NCBI GenBank assembly: GCA_038849555.1 | Contig: JAWCMT010000043.1 | Location: 1 to 10,947, forward strand | Reading direction: 5' to 3' | Origin: JAOAIV01 sp038849555 | GTDB lineage: Archaea > Thermoproteota > Bathyarchaeia > Bathyarchaeales > Bathycorpusculaceae | Length of the DNA stretch: 10,947 nucleotides | Shown: positions 5,766-10,947 of the stretch, piece by piece | How the letters are laid out: every line of letters starts with the position of its first letter | Position numbering within the stretch: position 1 is the stretch's first letter | Made by a program: the position numbers and the translations under genes | Notes under the pieces: generated by a model | What the model was told of the DNA's origin: nothing | The model's input: only the letters and a program-made list of their open reading frames with translations | Databases searched by the model: none

Positions 5766-6441
5766 TTGACCGCCTCTTTTCTATGCAGTAAAAGGTTCTG
5801 TATGAAACGAACAGGAAAATGGCTAGACTAGCCCAACGAATTGCTAATGCCGCAAAAAATGCAAAGAGGCTACTGTCGACGATCCAGATTAATAGAGAAT
5901 ACTGGCTTACTCCGAGAAGAATGTAAGCCAAAGGAATCCATATAGTTTCTGGATCAGGCGCCTCTATATGGCTTCTAAGCGTGTGAGCACAGATGTATAT
6001 GATACAAATCAGATTAAAAACGCGGATAAAAATACTCATAAGTTGGTAACTGGGAAGGATATCAGCAGGAATGCTAGGCAACAGCAACAGAGTTATTATA
6101 AGCCCAACAAGCAATACGGTTATAGTTATATTCCAGAGGAATCTAGAATCCTCTGCTTTTTTCCTTGAAAAGTAATAAGTCATTGTCAGAAACATAAATG
6201 CGAACGCTCTTACAACAAGCTGGAGATATAGTGATTGACGACCGAAAAAATAAGGTTGGAAGTATAAAAAGGCAGAAAAAGCATATGTCGCTCCAAGAAA
6301 ACCAAATCCTAAAGGTAAACCAAGATACCTGCTCTCCCCAGTTACCTCATAAGGCTTAATCATGAATTTTACGAGAATAAAACACAAAACAGCTGAAATC
6401 ACTTCATATACAATTCGTATTTCATCGTACATAATGCTCAC
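5722..6441 (-). CDS. Seven-transmembrane protein of unknown function paired with a winged-helix regulator
   Basis: The product is 239 residues with seven predicted membrane helices at about 10-28, 40-60, 70-91, 102-121, 132-152, 168-188 and 191-214. Basic residues lie in loops 1-2 (KPYEVTGESR), 3-4 (SRKKAEDSR) and 5-6 (TLRSHIE) and in the C-tail (EKRRSNEAN), which predicts N-outside/C-inside topology as in 7TM receptors. No conserved Schiff-base lysine is seen in helix 7, so a retinal protein is not supported. The start is probably GTG at 6441 or ATG at 6432; the latter has GTGA 5 nt upstream, matching the GGTGA part of the anti-SD pairing. A TTAAAAAC box on the - strand (6463-6456) lies about 22 bp before GTG and would leave almost no leader. 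The gene's last 44 bp overlap the regulator downstream. A sensor role is inferred from context only. Confidence 0.82.
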   Translation of the reverse strand: MSIMYDEIRIVYEVISAVLCFILVKFMIKPYEVTGESRYLGLPLGFGFLGATYAFSAFLYFQPYFFGRQSLYLQLVVRAFAFMFLTMTYYFSRKKAEDSRFLWNITITVLLVGLIITLLLLPSIPADILPSYQLMSIFIRVFNLICIIYICAHTLRSHIEAPDPETIWIPLAYILLGVSQYSLLIWIVDSSLFAFFAALAIRWASLAIFLFVSYRTFYCIEKRRSNEANCTERPIENLR

Positions 6442-6543
6442 ATACCCATTGTGGGGTTTTTAACATTTTTTCCAAGTTCTCTAATAATTTGCACACACAA
6501 TAGGTGAGTTTTACTTATTAGCACTAGCCAATCATAAAGAAAC

Positions 6544-6558
6544 TGCCTTATAAAGGCA
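6544..6558 (+). promoter_or_regulatory. Leader hairpin (or TATA-containing palindrome) ahead of the first propeller gene
   Basis: TGCCTT-ATA-AAGGCA is a perfect inverted repeat with 6-bp arms. It ends exactly 10 nt before GGAG, which ends 10 nt before ATG 6583. The same geometry occurs ahead of the second propeller gene. Its centre TTATAAA could also be a TATA box, which would make the transcript almost leaderless. The match with the other leader makes me prefer a leader hairpin. Confidence 0.4.
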
Positions 6559-6568
6559 AATACTTAAA

Positions 6569-6572
6569 GGAG
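6569..6572 (+). promoter_or_regulatory. Ribosome binding site that favours ATG 6583
   Basis: GGAG lies 10 nt before ATG 6583 but only 1 nt before the in-frame ATG at 6574, which is too close to be used. The paralog at 9586 has the same GGAG-10 nt-ATG spacing. This supports the start three codons inside the longest frame. Confidence 0.6.
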
Positions 6573-6582
6573 AATGAAGAAA

Positions 6583-9168
6583 ATGGGAAATGCAAGAAAC
6601 AGGACTAAGGCTAATTTGATTGCGTTATTTCTGATCTCAGCTATGGTCTTTGTACTTGTTGCGATACCCACTGCAAACGCACATGATCCAGCTTGGACAA
6701 TTATTTCCTATGCCTACGTCGTTCCAGCACCTAACCCCGTGGGACTTGGCCAACGCGTAGCCATCGTAATGTGGGTTGACACGCCCTTACCGGGTGCACT
6801 CGTTACTAATGACATCAGACGACATGATTACAAGCTCACTATTACAAAACCTGACGGAAGCAAAGAAGTATACGAATGGGACATTGTTTGGGACACGACA
6901 AGTTTCCAGTACTTTACCTACACCCCCAATCAGGTAGGCGAGTACAAGCTTTTATTCGAGTATCCTGGACAAACATACACTTGGACAGGAGACTACAAAG
7001 GAGACTTTTTCACACCTGCTACCGCAACAGCGACATTTACTGTTCAGGAAGACCCTTTACCTGAACCCACAACTAGCTACCCGCTTCCAACAGAATACTG
7101 GACACGCCCCATAGAAGGACAAAACTCATACTGGTACACTATCGCATCAAACTGGCTAGGTCCACCATACATTCGCACTGGTGAAAGCAGCACTGGCGGC
7201 GCAGGATATGCTAGGTTCCAGCCAGACGGCACCGCACCTAACAGTCCACACATAATGTGGACGAGGCCAATTCAGGACGGCGGTGTTGTTGGAGGAAGCA
7301 ATGTCGGTCGCGAGGGCAACACGTTCTACATGGGAGGTTCATACAACACTAGGTTCAGCAACGCACTGGTTATGTACGGAAGGCTCTTCTACGAGCTCCC
7401 ATATGGCAATTCAGGCGGAGGCGGAGGATGGATATGCGTTGACCTACGCACTGGAGAAGAAATATGGTACAATGCACAAATAGGCGCCTCGGGGACTGGA
7501 CTGGACGACCCCGCATTCGGCTATTACTACTGTTATGACGACGGCAATCAGCATGGAATTCTTCCGATCGGCTTGCTATTCACAAGCAACTTTAAAAATG
7601 CGTATGACCCAGCCACAGGAAAACCCACAAGCACTAACATAACAGGCGTTCCTTCAGGCACACAAGTTGTTGGTCCAAAAGGCGAGATAATCCGCTATGT
7701 TCTTAAAAATGTAGGCACAGCTTCAAACCCACAGTACCGTCTACTACAGTGGAATTCTTCCTACATAACCTTTGAAACTGCAGGACAAATCGGCGCAGCT
7801 AATTGGTATCCGGGAACCATAGACGCAAGCCAAGATCGATTTTATGACTGGAACATATCACTATCAGGATTGGGTCCTGGAACATGGAGCGCTTGGAGAG
7901 AAGCCAGCCTTGACAACATAATGCTACTTACTCAAGGCAGTTTCGGAACACATGTAGGTGTTTATGGAGGAGGAACCATAAGTGACCAAGGAGCAAACGT
8001 TACTGCAATAAGCCTAAAACCAGAATCAAGAGGGCAAATACTGTGGACGAAACACTATCCGGTTGCACCAAACAACGTTAGCCGCGAAATTACCGCGTGG
8101 GATCCAGAGCTTGGCGTATTCGTTATGGAGGATAAGGAAACCATGGCACACTACGGTTACAGCCTCGCCGACGGAAGCCTATTGTGGACTAATACGGATC
8201 CTGTAAACCCATATGACACACTACGGTCAGTGTCCCTAGCTGCTTACGGCAAGCTTTATTTGGCGGGCTTCGGCGGAATACTCTACTGCTATGACATGGC
8301 AAACGGAACATTATTGTGGACTTATGGTAATGGCGGAGAAGGCAACAGCACTTTCTCAGGTCTTGAAACACCATGGGGTCACTACCCAATCTTTGTAGAC
8401 GTTATTGCTGATGGCAAAGTCTACGTGGGCACCACTGAACATTCTCCTGACTCGCCATACTATAAGGGCGCAAAATACCGCTGTATCAACGCGACAACAG
8501 GAGAGGAAATATGGACTATGCTAGGCTGGGGTTCAGGCATGTACGTTGGATCCTGCGATGTCGTTGCAGACGGGTTCTTTGTATACCTCAACTGCTATGA
8601 TATGCAGATATACTGTATCGGTAAGGGTCCAAGCGCCACCACAGTCACAGCGTCGCCGAAAGTCACGGTACACGGCAGCAAAATCCTCGTAGAAGGCACA
8701 GTCACCGACATAGCCGCCGGCACAAAACAAGCCGAACAAGCAGCAAGATTCCCCAACGGCGTACCCGCGGTCAGCGACGAAAGCATGAGCACTTGGATGG
8801 AATACGTCTACATGCAGAAGCCCAAGCCAACCGACGTGAAAGGCGTAGAAGTCATCATCGAAGTACACGACCCCAACAACAACTATTATGAGGTTGCCCG
8901 AACCACAAGCGACTCCAACGGCTTCTACAAAACAACATTCAAACCACCAGTACCAGGAGAATACACCATCATAGCCCGATTCTCAGGATCAGAATCCTAC
9001 TATGGGTCATATGCTGAAACCGCCGTGTACGTAGAAGAAGCACCCGCGCCTACAGCTGAAGCTACGCCTGCGCCGCAAGCACCAGTCGAAACCTACTTTG
9101 CGGCATCCACCATAGCCATAATCGCCGCCGTAGTCCTAGTTGGGCTTCTGATACTGAGGAAGCGATAG
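6583..9168 (+). CDS. Secreted, membrane-anchored PQQ-like beta-propeller protein
   Basis: The product has 861 residues from ATG 6583 (numbering used here). A signal peptide spans 1-33, with hydrophobic core LIALFLISAMVFVLVAIPTA and cleavage likely after ANA. Residues about 40-155 form a beta-sandwich containing APNPVGLGQ. The linker PLPTEYWTRPIEGQN (about 167-181) leads to a PQQ-like propeller (about 220-680) with blade-end motifs TGEEIWY, GQILWTK, GSLLWTN, NGTLLWTY and TGEEIWTML. A carboxypeptidase-regulatory-like beta module follows (about 690-815; VHGSKILVEGTVTD, then GVEVIIEVHDPNNNYYEV and PPVPGEYTIIARFSGSESYY), interrupted by a conserved-looking segment ending SMSTWMEYVYMQKPKP. A Pro/Ala/Thr linker, one membrane helix (about 838-857) and RKR end the protein, giving outside exposure. 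Several N-x-S/T sequons suggest glycosylation. No catalytic or PQQ-binding residues can be shown, so the function may be adhesive or ligand-binding. The paralog follows at 9586. Confidence 0.9.
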   Translation: MGNARNRTKANLIALFLISAMVFVLVAIPTANAHDPAWTIISYAYVVPAPNPVGLGQRVAIVMWVDTPLPGALVTNDIRRHDYKLTITKPDGSKEVYEWDIVWDTTSFQYFTYTPNQVGEYKLLFEYPGQTYTWTGDYKGDFFTPATATATFTVQEDPLPEPTTSYPLPTEYWTRPIEGQNSYWYTIASNWLGPPYIRTGESSTGGAGYARFQPDGTAPNSPHIMWTRPIQDGGVVGGSNVGREGNTFYMGGSYNTRFSNALVMYGRLFYELPYGNSGGGGGWICVDLRTGEEIWYNAQIGASGTGLDDPAFGYYYCYDDGNQHGILPIGLLFTSNFKNAYDPATGKPTSTNITGVPSGTQVVGPKGEIIRYVLKNVGTASNPQYRLLQWNSSYITFETAGQIGAANWYPGTIDASQDRFYDWNISLSGLGPGTWSAWREASLDNIMLLTQGSFGTHVGVYGGGTISDQGANVTAISLKPESRGQILWTKHYPVAPNNVSREITAWDPELGVFVMEDKETMAHYGYSLADGSLLWTNTDPVNPYDTLRSVSLAAYGKLYLAGFGGILYCYDMANGTLLWTYGNGGEGNSTFSGLETPWGHYPIFVDVIADGKVYVGTTEHSPDSPYYKGAKYRCINATTGEEIWTMLGWGSGMYVGSCDVVADGFFVYLNCYDMQIYCIGKGPSATTVTASPKVTVHGSKILVEGTVTDIAAGTKQAEQAARFPNGVPAVSDESMSTWMEYVYMQKPKPTDVKGVEVIIEVHDPNNNYYEVARTTSDSNGFYKTTFKPPVPGEYTIIARFSGSESYYGSYAETAVYVEEAPAPTAEATPAPQAPVETYFAASTIAIIAAVVLVGLLILRKR

Positions 9169-9196
9169 CCATGCTGAGAATGTACAAAACTCAATT

Positions 9197-9219
9197 CCCC
9201 CCCCTTTTCGGGTATTTTT
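9197..9219 (+). terminator. Possible terminator after the first propeller gene
   Basis: C8 then TTTTCGGG and a T5 run, 29 bp past the stop. A C/G stem of at least 3 bp is possible. T-run termination is plausible. The length of the C tract is also a spot where sequencing could be off by a base. Confidence 0.35.
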
Positions 9220-9424
9220 CATGTTCAAGTTTGGAGGAGCTGAAAGGGCTTTGGGAATACCGGCTTATCTGCAGCAGCAGATTGCCATTCTTATCTTCTC
9301 CTTAGTTTGGCTGCCCAAAGCCCCAGCAAACCTTAGAACCACAGAACCCTGTTACTTTATGAAAAAGACGGCATGTCTTGCGTACTTAGGACGAAACCGG
9401 TGATTTCATTAGCACCATTGCGGG

Positions 9425-9430
9425 CTTTTT
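9425..9430 (+). terminator. T-run after GC-rich segment, possible terminator
   Basis: The segment TGCGGGC is followed by six T, preceded by GGTG...CACC arms (9399-9402 and 9413-9416). It could end read-through from the upstream gene before the promoter at 9515. Weak evidence. Confidence 0.3.
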
Positions 9431-9492
9431 TACTGAATACGCTTAGTGCTTCAAATACGGAGTCTATTGCGCTCTGAAAAGTAAAGTTTTAT

Positions 9493-9508
9493 GGGAAAAG
9501 GATTTCCC
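9493..9508. promoter_or_regulatory. Palindrome just upstream of the second propeller gene's TATA box
   Basis: GGGAAA-agga-TTTCCC is a perfect inverted repeat with 6-bp arms, 6 bp upstream of TTATATA. That is where TFB contacts DNA and where many archaeal regulators bind. It is a good operator candidate. No copy was seen before the first propeller gene. Confidence 0.4.
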
Positions 9509-9514
9509 TAAATG

Positions 9515-9521
9515 TTATATA
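9515..9521 (+). promoter_or_regulatory. TATA box for the second propeller gene
   Basis: TTATATA lies 71 bp before the ATG at 9586. Initiation about 25 bp downstream falls near 9541-9546, so the transcript would begin at or just before the hairpin at 9545-9561. Confidence 0.6.
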
Positions 9522-9544
9522 CATAATCAAAAAAATATCGCATT

Positions 9545-9561
9545 AGACACGTAATGTGTCT
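9545..9561 (+). promoter_or_regulatory. 5'-leader hairpin of the second propeller gene
   Basis: AGACAC-gtaat-GTGTCT has perfect 6-bp arms and a 5-nt loop. It ends 10 nt before GGAG, which ends 10 nt before the ATG, exactly as in the first propeller gene. It would sit at the 5' end of the mRNA, where it could stabilise the message, or it could be a protein-binding palindrome in DNA. Confidence 0.45.
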
Positions 9562-9571
9562 TAAAATTAAA

Positions 9572-9575
9572 GGAG
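9572..9575 (+). promoter_or_regulatory. Ribosome binding site of the second propeller gene
   Basis: GGAG in a purine-rich tract, 10 nt before ATG 9586. It fixes the start of this gene, which runs off the right edge. Confidence 0.6.
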
Positions 9576-9585
9576 AAGAGGAAGA

Positions 9586-10947
9586 ATGCAAATTGCTAAA
9601 GGCAAAGTTTTTTGCATATTTCTTGCAGTTCTATTGATACTCACATTGACACTACCAATCGCGCTAAGTCAGGTCTATCCTCCAGAAGGAACCCCGATAC
9701 CTACATATGCATTTATTAATGTTGCGCCAAATCCCATAGGCGTCGGTCAAACGGCAACCATTAACTTTTTCCTTGCAACACCAATGGAAACAAGTAGAGA
9801 AATAAGCGAGCGCCCCACGAACATGACGCTTTACCGCATGGACCCCGATGGGACCGTCGTATACATGGGAAACTTCACAGGTGACACAACAGGCGGCACC
9901 TTTACCACGTTTACTCCAACAAAACCAGGAGTTTACAAATTCCGATTCGTCTACCTGGGGCAAACACTAAGCCCACGCAGCGCCTCTAATCCCTTCGGCG
10001 GTCTCATAAATAAACCAAGCGAAACTGGCTGGGTGGAGCTAACAGTACAGGAAGAGCCTGTGTACGAGTATGCATATCCGAAAACGCCACTTCCAACCAA
10101 GTATTGGGAGACGCCTGTTTCAGCGCAAAACGTAGAAAACTGGTATAAAATAACTGGACCATGGCTTGGACTTGCCAGCGTCACATTCGCACAAACAGGA
10201 CTATACGCGGTTAGCAGCGTATACAACCCCTACACGGAGTCAGTTTACTCCGGTCACGTGCTATGGACGAAACCCTGGTGCCCAGGCGGCGTGGTTGGCG
10301 GCCCAATAGAAGGAAACCAAGAGTCAGGACATTACTGGTCAACTAGACAGTATTGGCCTCAATATGCACCAGTGATAATAAATGGCATATTGTACTCAAC
10401 ATGGTATCCTGAAACCACTGGCTATTCAAACGGCATAATCGCAGTAGACATATACACAGGCGAAACACTGTTCGTGATAAACACAACCTCTGTGCTACGC
10501 TGTGGAATGACCGCTGAATGGAAGACCCCAAACATGTACGGTGTCATCGGCCCCTATATCTGGACAACTGGCACGCTTTCAGCCTGGGAAACTGGAGGTA
10601 CAACAATCACCAACGTCGGAACACAGTATAACATGTATTCAGCCTTCACTGGAAAGTACGTCCTCAGTGTTGTTAACGGCACTTCATTGACGCTCAGGGC
10701 AGATGAACATGGCCACTTAATAGGCTACTACATTAACTCGACACGCGGCACCATGGCAACATATGGTCCTCCCCCATACGGTACTGGCGCAACCGGAAAT
10801 GTTCCGCGCTTGAAGGAGGTAGTAAACATTACCACACCTGTCCTATGCGCGTTCAACATGTCGCAAGCGCTTGGAAACGCGTGGGGCTGGAGCCCATCAG
10901 TAAACTCGGTAATAGACTTCAGTAGAGGCGTAATGTGGGCGAAGCCA
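9586..10947 (+). CDS. Secreted PQQ-like beta-propeller protein, paralog (partial, cut by right edge)
   Basis: An open frame of 454 codons runs from ATG 9586 to the window edge with no stop. The signal peptide is about residues 1-28 (core VFCIFLAVLLILTLTLPIA, cleavage near ALS/Q). A beta-sandwich follows with APNPIGVGQ (47-55), DPDGTVVYMGNF and KPGVYKFRFVYLGQTL, then the linker PLPTKYWETPVSAQN (168-182), and the first propeller blades: HVLWTKPWCPGGVVGG (about 224-239), then IIAVDIYTGETLFV (284-297). Each has a direct counterpart in the upstream 861-residue protein (APNPVGLGQ, PLPTEYWTRPIEGQN, HIMWTRPIQDGGVVGG, WICVDLRTGEEIW), so the two are tandem duplicates that have diverged widely. Several N-x-S/T sites are present. 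The C-terminal module and anchor lie outside the window. It has its own TATA box, upstream palindrome and leader hairpin, so it can be expressed separately. The ligand is unknown. Confidence 0.88.
   Translation, partial: MQIAKGKVFCIFLAVLLILTLTLPIALSQVYPPEGTPIPTYAFINVAPNPIGVGQTATINFFLATPMETSREISERPTNMTLYRMDPDGTVVYMGNFTGDTTGGTFTTFTPTKPGVYKFRFVYLGQTLSPRSASNPFGGLINKPSETGWVELTVQEEPVYEYAYPKTPLPTKYWETPVSAQNVENWYKITGPWLGLASVTFAQTGLYAVSSVYNPYTESVYSGHVLWTKPWCPGGVVGGPIEGNQESGHYWSTRQYWPQYAPVIINGILYSTWYPETTGYSNGIIAVDIYTGETLFVINTTSVLRCGMTAEWKTPNMYGVIGPYIWTTGTLSAWETGGTTITNVGTQYNMYSAFTGKYVLSVVNGTSLTLRADEHGHLIGYYINSTRGTMATYGPPPYGTGATGNVPRLKEVVNITTPVLCAFNMSQALGNAWGWSPSVNSVIDFSRGVMWAKP

Larger units (their letters stand above)
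9169..9585. other. 417-bp intergenic region between the two propeller genes
   Basis: No convincing gene is present. It starts with a C8 run (9197-9204) followed by TTTTCGGGTATTTTT, which may end the first propeller transcript. Further on are an AAGAC-ggcat-GTCTT inverted repeat (9365-9379), a GGTG/CACC pair (9399-9402 and 9413-9416), and a T6 run at 9425-9430. The last 100 bp hold a palindrome, a TATA box and a leader hairpin for the next gene, listed separately. A 60-codon frame at 9221-9403 lacks a ribosome site and any recognisable fold. Confidence 0.6.

Noticed and set aside
5722..6441. Microbial rhodopsin identity for the seven-helix protein
   Set aside because: Helix 7 (about 191-214) has no lysine for a retinal Schiff base and the usual Asp/Arg pattern of helix 3 is absent.
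6583..9168. PQQ-dependent dehydrogenase
   Set aside because: The propeller repeats are present but no disulphide-pair or catalytic Asp region typical of the alcohol/glucose dehydrogenases could be recognised. The layout is that of a surface protein.
9221..9403. 60-codon + strand frame between the propeller genes
   Set aside because: It follows a T-run with no ribosome site, has no recognisable fold, and overlaps inverted repeats and terminator-like sequence.
9664..10531. - strand frames opposite the second propeller gene
   Set aside because: They oppose a continuous + strand frame with a signal peptide and clear paralog motifs, and have no recognisable features.
1..10947. CRISPR array, insertion sequence, tRNA or toxin-antitoxin pair
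   Set aside because: No regularly spaced direct repeats, no transposase frame or terminal repeats, no cloverleaf and no paired small genes of known type were seen on either strand.

Overview
The window is archaeal. Supporting signs are TATA-type promoter boxes about 20-60 bp ahead of genes, Shine-Dalgarno motifs of the GGAG/GGTGA type, a TTG start on cheB, and two secreted PQQ-like beta-propeller proteins with a module layout I associate with Bathyarchaeia-type (Thermoproteota) genomes. That lineage call rests on recalled family resemblance and is moderately confident at best. No rRNA, tRNA, CRISPR array, transposase or integrase was seen.

Layout. (1) Positions 1-2914 are a chemotaxis block on the + strand: the last codons of a probable cheW, a complete cheB, and after a 188-bp gap with its own promoter, a soluble chemoreceptor that is almost entirely alpha-helical. 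CheB would remove receptor methyl groups and the CheW-like protein would couple the receptor to a CheA kinase that lies outside the window. (2) Positions 3055-5306 hold three unrelated + strand genes: a small coiled-coil/zinc-knuckle-like protein, a stand-alone Lrp/AsnC ligand-binding (RAM) domain, and an unrecognised protein anchored by one C-terminal membrane helix. (3) Positions 5487-6441 hold a - strand pair that overlaps by 44 bp: a seven-helix membrane protein followed by a small winged-helix regulator. (4) Positions 6583 to the right edge hold two tandem paralogous secreted proteins. The first is complete (861 aa: signal peptide, beta-sandwich, propeller, regulatory-like C-terminal module, membrane anchor). 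The second is cut by the window edge after 454 codons.

The chemotaxis genes form a clear functional unit. The 7TM/winged-helix pair looks like a split membrane-sensor/regulator unit, which is inference from overlap and order. The two propeller proteins are cell-surface proteins of unknown ligand. Their 5' leaders share an unexpected geometry: a 6-bp-arm hairpin, 10 nt, GGAG, 10 nt, ATG. No spectacular new system is evident. The best leads are the shared leader, the 7TM/HTH pair, the proline-free symmetrical chemoreceptor and the tail-anchored protein.
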